Shown: positions 1 through 6,870 of the stretch, in pieces
Layout of the letters: each line of letters opens with the position of its first letter
Position numbering within the stretch: position 1 is the first letter of the stretch
Source of the DNA: Vibrio aquaticus
GTDB lineage: Bacteria > Pseudomonadota > Gammaproteobacteria > Enterobacterales > Vibrionaceae
DNA: 64,000 bases
Assembly: GCF_003970385.1 (NCBI RefSeq)
Contig: NZ_RXZH01000002.1
Location: 619,988 to 683,987, forward strand
Direction of reading: 5' to 3'
Translations under genes and position numbers: made by a program
The notes under the pieces: model-generated
Databases searched by the model: none
The model's input: the letters and a program-made list of their open reading frames with translations, nothing else
What the model was told of the DNA's origin: nothing

Positions 1-414
1 TTTCGTCAACTCGTTCATCAGGAATTTATGGATCTACGCGAAGCCGCCGCCTTTTTTCATGTCCAACCTGTGACGGTCAAACGCTGGCTGTTAGGCTCCA
101 CACCGGTCAATCCACTGGCCGAAAAACTGCTCAATATCAAAGCGCGTGGTTATTTACCCCTAGATCCACGTTGGGACGGTTTTTGTATCCACGAACAACG
201 TGCCACCTTACTGACGCCCGAACGTCGTGAATTCAGCCCCAAAGAGCTGGCTAACTTTGTCTACTGGCGCGATGAATACCAGCAATTGGTCAAGCTCTAC
301 GGACGCATTAAAGATCCGAATCCCGCACCACCGAAACCAAACTTGCCACCATTTCGTGGCGGTCGTCGCCTCGAGCTTAAGCCTTGGGTCCCAACCAAGT
401 TTAAAAAAGTGTGA
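1..414 (+). CDS. DUF3653-type phage HTH protein, possible Xer activation factor (5' end may lie outside window)
   Basis: An ATG at 28 with AGGAA just upstream gives 128 residues, but the frame stays open to base 1 (FRQLVHQEF before MDLREAAA), so the gene may begin outside the window. The N-terminal third reads as a helix-turn-helix (LREAAAFFHVQPVTVKRWL), followed by the PLDPRWDGFCI block I associate from memory with the phage family DUF3653. The C-terminus is proline-rich then basic. From memory, XafT, the XerD-activating factor of the TLC satellite phage of V. cholerae, carries a domain of this kind. Together with the dif-like site at 6871-6899, an integration-factor role is possible. That role is inference; a phage transcriptional regulator is the alternative. 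The family call is fairly safe, the function is not. Confidence 0.6.
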   Translation, partial: FRQLVHQEFMDLREAAAFFHVQPVTVKRWLLGSTPVNPLAEKLLNIKARGYLPLDPRWDGFCIHEQRATLLTPERREFSPKELANFVYWRDEYQQLVKLYGRIKDPNPAPPKPNLPPFRGGRRLELKPWVPTKFKKV

Positions 415-519
415 CGTTCTTTGTTACACGGGCTCTCTGTGCAGATCTCGATCCGGTTCAATTGCGATGGCTGTCTCCAATGCGTAATCTAAACACGTCA
501 TCTACTTAGGTGTTTTGTT

Positions 520-830
520 ATGGGTAAACCGCATGGTCTTTATTGCGTGTCGAATTGGCATGATAAGCCGCGTCACCTTATGCGGCTATTGAGGCTAAGT
601 ATGGTCGTCAGTTTCGACTATTAAAAAGTGACAGCATCACATTTAATTCTGTTGTCCACGTCATGTGCTGTGAATACCGCGGTTACGCTGAAACCATACT
701 GGAACGAATGGACACCGATCTCGATCGCGTCCTGTGGCTCGATGAGTATCACGCGACGATGCGATTTCAATGGGTTTCCCATTCCGAGGTTCACTGTTTG
801 AATGGCTGTATACTTATACAGTCATTCTGA
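520..830 (+). pseudogene. Frameshifted phage-type gene
   Basis: ATG at 520 opens a frame reading MGKPHGLYCVSNWHDKPRHL, which soon hits a stop at 613. From base 579 the neighbouring frame carries a coherent stretch (YAAIEAKYGRQFRLL, then about 65 more residues) that ends in TGA at 828-830 and has no start codon of its own. Restoring one T at the TT of bases 578-579 joins the two into one protein of about 104 residues. The lesion lies in a short T run, so a sequencing error cannot be excluded. The product is not recognised. It lies between the DUF3653-type gene and the next unknown gene, on the same strand. Confidence 0.5.
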
Positions 831-832
831 TT

Positions 833-1210
833 ATGCAGTTTAGATACGTTAAGAGCCATGTGGGATGCGTGGTGGACAGTAAAGGACAAGATGACCGAGG
901 CCGGTCAATACACGTGCCCTGTTTACTAAAAAATGGCAACATGAATGAAGCCTTATTTCGCGGGGTCATCAATGCTGACGAGTGTGATCAACACCAGCGC
1001 GTTAAATTGGTTGGGTTTCTTGAGTACAGCACGGATGAAGGCCTAACCTGGATCCAGTTTGACACGCCTTGCTACTTGGTTGGAGTCCGCATTTGGGGGG
1101 AACATTACATCGTGTTATATGATGGGTTACCTCGCGCCTTTCCTTATCAACCGAAAACCTCTCAACGTTATGAGAACAATGTCGTCTACCTTCCTTTTAA
1201 CAAGCCTTAG
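833..1210 (+). CDS. Hypothetical protein of the accessory element
   Basis: A 125-residue protein starting at ATG 833, two bases after the stop of the frameshifted gene, which suggests translational coupling. The frame continues upstream to ATG 770, but that stretch overlaps the coding frame of the previous gene, so 833 is preferred. No strong ribosome binding site is visible. The sequence is soluble-looking and rich in charged and aromatic residues (RVKLVGFLEYSTDEGLTWIQF), with no membrane segment and no motif I recognise. It belongs to a set of same-strand genes (28-2083) that look like phage or satellite genes. Confidence 0.55.
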   Translation: MQFRYVKSHVGCVVDSKGQDDRGRSIHVPCLLKNGNMNEALFRGVINADECDQHQRVKLVGFLEYSTDEGLTWIQFDTPCYLVGVRIWGEHYIVLYDGLPRAFPYQPKTSQRYENNVVYLPFNKP

Positions 1211-1329
1211 GTGGCGTTCTCTCTCTGTGGATTACTTGATCTTTGTTCATATTTGCCAATGTGAAATAGTCAATCAGTTGCTCATTGCGATACCATCAAG
1301 TGACGATAAACAGAGTCGAGTACAGCGTC

Positions 1330-1665
1330 ATGGAAGAGATCGGCTATTGCTCAATCAACAACCTGAAGCTTTCTCCTAAATCACAAGACGCCGTTGGCGA
1401 GATCAAGCAAGTGATGGAAAACGGTAACCTGCTCGCCTACTCTGTCGGCGCCGTGCCTCTGTTCGATTTGTTTTTAGGTAAACAGAAACCGGCTGAAACG
1501 CTCATCAATATCGCCGCGTATGATTGGGTGGAGTTTTCGGAGGTTCTCACGTCTGTGAACGCCATTGTTAAAGGCCGGATCAATGGGATTGCGGAGCCGT
1601 TAAGTTGGCAAACACATGGAGAAGAAGGTGAATTTTGGAGGTGTGTATCTCGTGCAACACTATAG
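1330..1665 (+). CDS. Hypothetical protein of the accessory element
   Basis: An ATG at 1330 gives 111 residues beginning MEEIGYCSINNLKLSPKS; a TTG at 1285 would add 15. The protein has a mid hydrophobic stretch (LLAYSVGAVPLFDLFLG) too short and interrupted for a certain membrane segment. Its last 14 bases overlap the GTG start of the next gene, a sign of co-translation. I do not recognise a family. No good Shine-Dalgarno is seen before either start, so the start is uncertain. Confidence 0.5.
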   Translation: MEEIGYCSINNLKLSPKSQDAVGEIKQVMENGNLLAYSVGAVPLFDLFLGKQKPAETLINIAAYDWVEFSEVLTSVNAIVKGRINGIAEPLSWQTHGEEGEFWRCVSRATL

Positions 1666-2083
1666 CGCCCTACTTCTATTGCTTCTGACTGGCAGCGCAA
1701 CCGCCACAACTTTCGAGCAAGCATTGGTGGATTACGGCAATAAACTGGAAGAATGCCATGCCATAGCCAAAAATAACAATGACGCGTTTCCGACAACGAA
1801 ATGGTTTTCAGGACTCGATAAACAAAGCCAAAAAAACGTGCTGTTGTACTTGTCTTTAGATAATCGCTCACGTTGCTCTGCTACTGAAAAAGTAAACCTA
1901 ATTAAAGCCGCAGAAACGGCCCCTATGCAAGCCAAGAAACCATTGTTATCTCTTCTCGAAGAAAAGCCCTATGACGATTACATCAAAGGGCTTGAACAAG
2001 AGGAAGTTGTCCGACTCCAGCGAAAGTTTGAGGAGCCATTTGAACTTTTGAGAGTTGGCGATAACCTTGGTTTGTTGGAATAG
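1652..2083 (+). CDS. Secreted hypothetical protein with signal peptide
   Basis: The longest frame starts at 1616, but GGAGG at 1637-1641 sits ten bases before a GTG at 1652. From that GTG the protein begins with a textbook signal peptide (QHYSALLLLLLTGSATA, then TTFEQALVDYG). The mature part of about 125 residues is helical and charged and has two cysteines (EECHAI and RSRCSA), which could form a periplasmic disulfide. No family is recognised. It overlaps the preceding gene by 14 bases and converges on the Septu genes, 47 bases from the ptuB stop. A role at the cell surface, for example superinfection exclusion, is only a guess from context. Confidence 0.6.
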   Translation: MQHYSALLLLLLTGSATATTFEQALVDYGNKLEECHAIAKNNNDAFPTTKWFSGLDKQSQKNVLLYLSLDNRSRCSATEKVNLIKAAETAPMQAKKPLLSLLEEKPYDDYIKGLEQEEVVRLQRKFEEPFELLRVGDNLGLLE

Positions 2084-2130
2084 AAAGCACCGCAATTAGT
2101 CATGCAAAACTAAACACTAAGCAAATTAGA

Positions 2131-2823
2131 CTAATAATCGAACCAATTACGATCTTGTTCAAACTTGAGCCAAATTCCTAATTTTTGCGATCTCGCGTGT
2201 TGCTGTTTTGCCATACACTTCAACATAAGATCTGTGATTCTGCTTTGCCTTTCTTTGATTTCTTCTCCTATCCTTTCAATTCTTTCAATTTTATCAAGCT
2301 CGCAGTTTGATATCATTTGTGCTGATGCTGTTGGATTTGGAGCACCTTGTTTTATTGAATATAACCAACCTTTCTTAATTTCTATATTAGCATGGTAATC
2401 ATCAAAATATGGATGAATCCATTTGAATCTACCAACCCCATTTAGAATGTTATTTGTAGTTCTCATTGAGGGATCTCCAAGATCCTTTGTGTTTTTAACA
2501 AAATTACAAGGTCGACATGAGAGTGTAAGATTTAAAGGGGAAAACGCCCACTTCTTATAATAGTCTCGAGATTTATCCAAGTAATGTTCTATGTCTTCTG
2601 ATACATTTCTTCGATCAATCTTAATAATTCTTCTACAATAAATACATCTATCTTCTTGCTCATTTCTAAGTAGTGTTCTGATGTTATCCTTCATTAGTTT
2701 AAGAGACTTATCAGACCAACCAATTTCTCCTTGGAGATATTTTTTAATGAGCTTTTTGTTCTCTTTTCTATTTAGAACTTTACGGTGTGGTATATTTAAT
2801 GAGGATGGTCCAAGAAGAGTCAT
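2131..2823 (-). CDS. ptuB: HNH endonuclease of a Septu-type defence system (PtuB-like)
   Basis: A 230-residue protein with an HNH nuclease core at about residues 58-112. CIYCRR supplies the first zinc cysteine pair, DIEHYLDKS the catalytic histidine, and LTLSCRPCNFVKNT the second cysteine pair with the CN-K ending. This matches HNH nucleases paired with ATPases in Septu and in retron effector modules (established family knowledge). The start overlaps the end of the ATPase gene by four bases (ATGA, 2820-2823), so the two are translationally coupled. The DNA is visibly more AT-rich than the core genes, which suggests transfer. No reverse transcriptase is seen nearby, so stand-alone Septu is more likely than a retron. 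The nuclease target is unknown. Confidence 0.8.
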   Translation of the reverse strand: MTLLGPSSLNIPHRKVLNRKENKKLIKKYLQGEIGWSDKSLKLMKDNIRTLLRNEQEDRCIYCRRIIKIDRRNVSEDIEHYLDKSRDYYKKWAFSPLNLTLSCRPCNFVKNTKDLGDPSMRTTNNILNGVGRFKWIHPYFDDYHANIEIKKGWLYSIKQGAPNPTASAQMISNCELDKIERIERIGEEIKERQSRITDLMLKCMAKQQHARSQKLGIWLKFEQDRNWFDY

Positions 2824-3896
2824 TGTAAGCCCTCAGAGTATTCCAACATAGATTCATATGCATCATATAAAGGGTCATTCTCGCTAAGACTAACATTAAG
2901 TTCTTGCAGTTGTCTGAAGCAATCATTGAAATCATCTTCTTGGTTAACCATCGATGATATACATTTCTGAAAAGCCAATACAAATTCCTTTGAACGGGCT
3001 GAAATCATACCAAAATGAGTCTTCAAAATTGAATCAGCATTATTTCCACTATAATTAGATTTTTGCCAATCTAACTGGCCAACATTGAGATCCCCAATAC
3101 TACCAATATTATTCGGGACGCTAGAAACAACTAATGGGGAGTGAGTTGCGATGAATAGTTCAGAGCCAACACCAAACTTGACAAATATATTGCAAATAGT
3201 CCTAGTTACTTTCTCTTGCCATTTGGGGTGCATTGAGTTTTCTGGTTCATCAAATAGTATTATTGAATTACTATCAATTGATAGACATAGAGATAAGATA
3301 ATTAAAACGAAAAGTCTTTCTCCAGAACTTAGTTCCGTTACAGAAAAATACTCCTCTCCCTTACTAAAATATATCTTGTTTAAATGAATTTTTCCTTCAT
3401 TCACTAGACTTTTATATCTTCTTAAGCTGTTATTTAGCTCTTCTGGTTGTGATAAATTGACCACCACAGTTTCCAAAGTGTGGTTTTTTGACTCTTTATA
3501 GTTTCTTGCCCATCTGAAGTCTAATTTAATGGTTTCTCCGAACCCAATGTCTTTAAGAAGTTCTGAGGAATATTCAAACCGGTTTTTAGACACTTCATCA
3601 TTGAGCAAAACACTTATAATCATTCGAAATGGTGTTATTTCAGAAAACATATTATTATTTGCTTTATACCCAAAATAATAATATCCTTTTTCAATATTGG
3701 TCAACAGTTCTTTATTTGGCTTGGGAAATTTCTCATACACTGTCCCAGATAAGCATATTAGTTTGCTTCGATTTTCTTGGGCAGAATTTAGGTGTAAAAG
3801 ACTTTCGGAAGCTAGTTGGCTTAAGTACCTAGTCTTGCCTGCTCCATTGTCTCCTGTAATTAGCCAAATTCCACTATCAATAGCATCTTTAATCAT
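2820..3896 (-). CDS. ptuA: AAA/ABC-type ATPase of a Septu-type defence system (PtuA-like)
   Basis: A 358-residue ATPase of the overcoming-lysogenization-defect/AAA_21 type. Walker A is GDNGAGKT at about residues 16-23, the ABC signature is LSSGERL near residue 190, Walker B with the catalytic glutamate is IILFDEPENSMHP, and the switch histidine is in FIATHSP. In Septu systems such ATPases bind and control the HNH partner, which here follows with a four-base overlap. The protein looks shorter than the PtuA proteins I recall, with little between Walker A and the signature. GGGGAG lies 11 bases before the ATG. Without the coupled HNH gene it could be read as a generic AAA_21 ATPase. Confidence 0.8.
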   Translation of the reverse strand: MIKDAIDSGIWLITGDNGAGKTRYLSQLASESLLHLNSAQENRSKLICLSGTVYEKFPKPNKELLTNIEKGYYYFGYKANNNMFSEITPFRMIISVLLNDEVSKNRFEYSSELLKDIGFGETIKLDFRWARNYKESKNHTLETVVVNLSQPEELNNSLRRYKSLVNEGKIHLNKIYFSKGEEYFSVTELSSGERLFVLIILSLCLSIDSNSIILFDEPENSMHPKWQEKVTRTICNIFVKFGVGSELFIATHSPLVVSSVPNNIGSIGDLNVGQLDWQKSNYSGNNADSILKTHFGMISARSKEFVLAFQKCISSMVNQEDDFNDCFRQLQELNVSLSENDPLYDAYESMLEYSEGLQ

Positions 3897-3986
3897 TTAC
3901 ACCGTAACTCCCCATTAAATTAAATATATAGTAAATTTCAACACAATATTCTATTATTGATAAAAGCATGAAATATTCAGCCTAAA

Positions 3987-4017
3987 CGCAACGCATAGTA
4001 GAATGCCACGCGTTGCG
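3987..4017. repeat. Perfect 8-bp inverted repeat between nucleotidase and Septu genes
   Basis: CGCAACGC at 3987-3994 and GCGTTGCG at 4010-4017 form a hairpin with a 15-base loop. It lies downstream of the nucleotidase stop and upstream of ptuA. The U-tract is weak on the minus strand (TTTAGG), so it is at best a poor terminator. It may be a transcript-stabilising hairpin or an operator. Confidence 0.5.
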
Positions 4018-4035
4018 AATCATTCTTAAACAGTG

Positions 4036-4992
4036 TCAGAGCTCCTTTTCTGCAATTTCTTCGGTGTTTTTAACACCGAATGGTATATGAACTGACGGAG
4101 CAACAGTGCTAGTTGAGCTCAAATGACCAGACTGGTCATCAAAGAAAATATGAGGTTTGAGAACACCCAAAATCAGACCTTTATCAACACCACCCAAGAA
4201 AAATGCATCGTTTGTCATTACACCCCATTCTTTCAGTGTATTTAACGCTCTCTCATGTGAAGGGGCATTCCTTGCTGTAACAATTGAAACTCTTAGTCGA
4301 TTTCGATAATCAGGTTCAGATTGCTTCTTCAATTCTTCAATCTTCTGAATTGCTGAGACTTTAACTAAAAACTCTTTCAGCGGACCAGGATTATGAGGTT
4401 GTAATACGTTCTTGGTTTCATGCTCATGAAACTGATTTAGGTCGTTGGTGTTGTGCATGACGGATTCTGATTCATCGTCAGCAAGAACACCGTCAAAGTC
4501 GAATGCAATTCGCAAGTCATCATCATCTTCATCGACAATCGTCGATTTCATTACATGACCAGCCGGATAACCTAACCTTATGGCTTCTTTTACATCAGAC
4601 GAATTGCCTGATAAAAACAAAGAAATACTCAATGCTGGAATGTAGTCATACGGAGACTTACCTTGCATAAAAATCGCACGCGAAATCGGTAAGTTATGAT
4701 GCTTGATCGACTTCATAACACGAAGTCCAGTATCTGGGTCATTTCGTGACAACAAGACAACTTCTACTAGTGGGTCTGATTCCGGCTTATCACTCAAATC
4801 ATTTAGAGAAAGTAGTCGCTTCACAAACGAAAATGATACCCCTTTATCTAAAGGATTATCGATATTCTCTGATTGGTACTTACGATATTCCTCTTCACCT
4901 TTAGTACGAAAAACTTTATCGGATTCAGTTAAATCGAACATTGCACTTGAAGCAACGCCAATTACTAACCTTTTACCCAATTCATAGGGCAT
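4036..4992 (-). CDS. Cytosolic 5'-nucleotidase, cN-I-like (HAD superfamily)
   Basis: A 318-residue protein of the 5'-nucleotidase family PF06189, related to cN-I, which removes phosphate from (deoxy)nucleoside monophosphates in the cytosol. The N-terminal signature YELGKRLVIGVASSAMFDL is present, as are the HAD motifs FDFDGVLADDES (nucleophile and acid aspartates), SIVTAR, the lysine in GGVDKG, and HIFFDDQ. The start at 4992 is fixed by GGAG eight bases upstream; the same frame stays open further upstream without an ATG. It lies directly upstream of the Septu pair on the same strand. Nucleotide hydrolysis next to a defence module suggests accessory nucleotide depletion or cleanup, but that link is inference. 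Confidence 0.8.
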   Translation of the reverse strand: MPYELGKRLVIGVASSAMFDLTESDKVFRTKGEEEYRKYQSENIDNPLDKGVSFSFVKRLLSLNDLSDKPESDPLVEVVLLSRNDPDTGLRVMKSIKHHNLPISRAIFMQGKSPYDYIPALSISLFLSGNSSDVKEAIRLGYPAGHVMKSTIVDEDDDDLRIAFDFDGVLADDESESVMHNTNDLNQFHEHETKNVLQPHNPGPLKEFLVKVSAIQKIEELKKQSEPDYRNRLRVSIVTARNAPSHERALNTLKEWGVMTNDAFFLGGVDKGLILGVLKPHIFFDDQSGHLSSTSTVAPSVHIPFGVKNTEEIAEKEL

Positions 4993-5187
4993 ATATACAC
5001 TCCAAAATTTCAATGATGAATCACTGAGAGCTTTAAAAACAACTAGACCGGTATCAGGCCTTCCAATTTCTTCAAATGCTAATCGATAACCACTATTCTG
5101 ACCATATCAAGCTACTGAATGATTTGGAGTTCTTTGATTCACATCAGACTTTTAATGCATTTAGTTTTATAGTGTTCGGGTGTGTAT

Positions 5188-5214
5188 AAAAACCCACCCG
5201 CTTGGGGTGGTTTT
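5188..5214. terminator. Bidirectional Rho-independent terminator
   Basis: A CCACCC/GGGTGG-type stem is flanked by A's on the left and T's on the right, so it can end transcription on both strands. On the minus strand it closes the small-gene and lysis cassette three bases after the stop at 5217. Confidence 0.7.
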
Positions 5215-5216
5215 AT

Positions 5217-5351
5217 TTATCGGCTGCGCCTTTTTTTGCGCCGTTTTCGGTTTATTCTGGCCTTAACGACTCGGCCACCTCTTAGCGTGTACCCTTTCTT
5301 AAGTTGGCCATTTTGCTTTCGGCCTTTGCACTTACAGCATCGTTTAGCCAT
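5217..5351 (-). CDS. Small highly basic Cys-rich protein, protamine-like (44 aa)
   Basis: A short gene starting at 5351 with an excellent ribosome binding site (GGAGG, six bases before ATG). The product begins MAKRCCKCKGRKQNG, with three cysteines that could bind a metal, and ends in an arginine/lysine tail (RINRKRRKKRRSR). More than a third of its residues are basic, which suggests nucleic-acid binding or genome condensation, as in small virion proteins. It overlaps the upstream 44-residue gene by eight bases and is followed at once by a terminator, so it is the last gene of a minus-strand unit. Its family is not recognised. Confidence 0.6.
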   Translation of the reverse strand: MAKRCCKCKGRKQNGQLKKGYTLRGGRVVKARINRKRRKKRRSR

Positions 5352-5478
5352 GATTGTCCTCCAATTTTCGTATTACTTTCTTGATCCAGTTAATGTCTGT
5401 TGTGATTGCTGCGGTGGTGCCAGCACTTGAGACCAAGCCGGTGATTGAGTAAATCAGCATCGCTTCTCCAAACACCAT
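5344..5478 (-). CDS. Small phage-type protein (44 aa)
   Basis: ATG at 5478 with GGGTGG upstream gives a 44-residue product: a hydrophobic/small-residue stretch (LIYSITGLVSSAGTTAA) followed by an amphipathic basic end (NWIKKVIRKLEDNHG). This is the shape of a small capsid-associated or membrane peptide. It overlaps the start of the basic 44-residue gene by eight bases and lies in the same direction as the holin and endolysin genes upstream. No family is recognised. The tight overlap and intact frame support it being real. Confidence 0.5.
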   Translation of the reverse strand: MVFGEAMLIYSITGLVSSAGTTAAITTDINWIKKVIRKLEDNHG

Positions 5479-5605
5479 ATTCGTCCACCCTAATTAATTT
5501 CTGAAATTGATCTAGAACAATACTTATCACTGCCTCTTTGGTGAGATAATTCCTTTTGAAGACATTGTTATTGTTTAATATTTTTAAAAAATCGAGGTAA
5601 AAATA

Positions 5606-5710
5606 ATGATTGTTTATATTTCTCCTAAAGTCATTTGTAACGCAATAGCATTCTTTAGAGCCATGGTTGTATTAGGCGTCGTTTCCGGCAGTGCTTGGCT
5701 ACCTATCTAG
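5606..5710 (+). CDS. Possible small hydrophobic protein (34 aa)
   Basis: ATG at 5606 follows a GAGG eight bases upstream. It encodes 34 residues with one hydrophobic helix (FFRAMVVLGVVSGSAWLPI) and runs against the surrounding minus-strand lysis genes in an otherwise empty gap. Its form would fit a small membrane peptide, such as an extra lysis factor, an inhibitor or a type I toxin. The evidence is only the ribosome binding site and hydrophobicity, so it may be chance. Confidence 0.3.
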   Translation: MIVYISPKVICNAIAFFRAMVVLGVVSGSAWLPI

Positions 5711-5720
5711 ATAAAGCTTG

Positions 5721-6134
5721 TTAACGGCGTGATCGAACATTATTGGAGAATATGTCAAGCAGATTACGAAGCATCGCGCGCATGCCCAGGGTATCGATTA
5801 CGATAGCGCTCACCACATACCAATAGGGTTCGGGAATGTTCTGCAGTGCCTCGAAGCCTTGTTCAATATAGGGTGCATAGCCAGGGATAAAGGATAGAAT
5901 GAGCGGGACAAAGACGACGAGCATGAGGAACTCGTCTTTTAAGCCGCGTTCTCTGATACTGACTTCATCGAGGCTACTGGCCTGCTCTTCGCCCTTTTGT
6001 AGCCTGCGTACCCTCGCCTGATGTTTCTCCTTGTCGAGTTCATCTTTTCGCTTCAAGGCTTCTGCTTTGTTGCGGTTATACTGCCTATAGGTCTCAAGTC
6101 CGCCATTGAACAAGCTAAAGAGTGCGCCAATCAT
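5721..6134 (-). CDS. Phage holin, 3TM type
   Basis: A 137-residue protein with an N-terminal hydrophobic turn (MIGALFSLFNGG), a long charged coiled-coil segment (residues about 20-65, many K/E/R), then two hydrophobic segments (LMLVVFVPLILSFIPG and YWYVVSAIVIDTLGM). This layout fits 3TM-type holins of phages and gene transfer agents, which open the inner membrane to release endolysin. The start overlaps the endolysin stop by four bases (ATGA at 6131-6134), the usual coupling of lysis genes. The order endolysin then holin supports the call. Spanin genes are not seen. Confidence 0.7.
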   Translation of the reverse strand: MIGALFSLFNGGLETYRQYNRNKAEALKRKDELDKEKHQARVRRLQKGEEQASSLDEVSIRERGLKDEFLMLVVFVPLILSFIPGYAPYIEQGFEALQNIPEPYWYVVSAIVIDTLGMRAMLRNLLDIFSNNVRSRR

Positions 6135-6463
6135 GAGTACACCTGACGATCAAGTTCGATATGGGGCCCGTCTTTAAAGGACGTCCAATCACCGCCCCAT
6201 TTTATCGGTACGCCGAGTTCCCTCGCGGCTTGTTTAAATGCCCAACTCACTTGCTCGTAGTAACTGAACCCCCAAGTCACTTTGCCGCTCTCGTCATACA
6301 CCACATAATCAATCGCGTGGCCAGTTTGGTGACGGCTGATACGTGAGTACCCATCCAGTTGACTGGCCCCGTCTCTGAACAAAGTGTTTTGCTCTTTTGC
6401 AGACCGCTTGGCTTCTTTATCCGCTTCATCCAACACAGACACAATTTGCTGTTTGCTGGCCAT
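6131..6463 (-). CDS. Phage endolysin, M15-family peptidase
   Basis: A 110-residue peptidoglycan peptidase of the M15 (VanY/phage L-Ala-D-Glu endopeptidase) family. The zinc ligands are in SRHQTGHAIDY (His and Asp) and in DGPHIEL (His). The conserved block IKWGGDWTSFKDGPH, seen in phage endolysins, is intact. There is no signal peptide, so it needs the adjacent holin for export. AGGAG lies five bases before the ATG at 6463. It is the first gene of the minus-strand lysis cassette and is divergent from the HTH gene at 6593, so the 130-base gap must hold both promoters. Confidence 0.85.
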   Translation of the reverse strand: MASKQQIVSVLDEADKEAKRSAKEQNTLFRDGASQLDGYSRISRHQTGHAIDYVVYDESGKVTWGFSYYEQVSWAFKQAARELGVPIKWGGDWTSFKDGPHIELDRQVYS

Positions 6464-6592
6464 TCCCGCTCCTACACGATCATGAACTGAATGCGTATCA
6501 CTTTATTGAAAAGTAATTCATACCGCCAATGCGTTGCCGGGATTGCCTTATTGAAATCTCGATGGCTAGAATGGATTCAGAGGAGTCAGTTT

Positions 6593-6865
6593 ATGCCTGT
6601 TTTCAACTATACAAATGCACTTTTGAACAGAGTGAAAGCAAAGTATCGGCTGACCTCTGAGTATCAACTAGCGAAGAAGTTGGAAATTAATGAAAGCCGG
6701 CTGAGGAAGTGGCGAAAAGGTATATGTGGGATGGACTGGGATATCGCGTTTCGTATCGCGGATATGCTCGGAGAAAGCGATCAAAATGTTGTGCTAGGTC
6801 TCCTGCCAAATAAGCAGAAAAATGAACGAGTTATCAAGGTTTTATCCGAAATTAGTATCGAATAA
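6593..6865 (+). CDS. Phage HTH regulator, DUF3693-like
   Basis: A 90-residue protein. The longest frame begins at 6491, but AGGAG seven bases upstream of ATG 6593 fixes the start. Residues 5-60 form a Cro/RstR-like helix-turn-helix (SEYQLAKKLEINESRLRKWRKG, shown in part: LAKKLEINESRLRKW) followed by IAFRIADMLG. The layout matches small DUF3693-type regulators that I recall from Vibrio filamentous phages. It is transcribed away from the lysis cassette and ends five bases before the dif-like site, as expected for a gene at the edge of an integrated phage. A repressor role is inferred. Confidence 0.65.
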   Translation: MPVFNYTNALLNRVKAKYRLTSEYQLAKKLEINESRLRKWRKGICGMDWDIAFRIADMLGESDQNVVLGLLPNKQKNERVIKVLSEISIE

Positions 6866-6870
6866 TCAGT

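Noticed and set aside
628..640. GTGACAGCATCAC, near match to matS
   Set aside because: It differs at position 9, one of the fixed G positions, and lies in the accessory element. It was not counted.
2222..2232. AACATAA-type XerD-like match
   Set aside because: It is inside the ptuB coding sequence and has no XerC partner.
2131..3896. Retron effector module
   Set aside because: No reverse transcriptase gene or msr/msd-like RNA region is seen next to the ATPase-HNH pair, so a stand-alone Septu call is kept.
3976..4030. Hairpin considered as an integron attC site (Septu as a gene cassette)
   Set aside because: The RYYYAAC/GTTRRRY core sites are not present, and there is no cassette array or integrase in the window.
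4123..4139. Perfect 17-base palindrome ATGACCAG-A-CTGGTCAT
   Set aside because: It lies inside the nucleotidase coding frame and is explained by its codons (DDQSGH). The half-sites point the wrong way for a FadR operator.
5182..5430. Plus-strand frame of 82 codons
   Set aside because: It starts in a terminator hairpin and runs against two small minus-strand genes that have good ribosome binding sites. Its composition looks like antisense of those genes.
6121..6140. AGTGCGC at the holin start, considered as a second Xer site
   Set aside because: Only seven bases match the XerC arm; neither the rest of that arm nor the centre or XerD arm follows.
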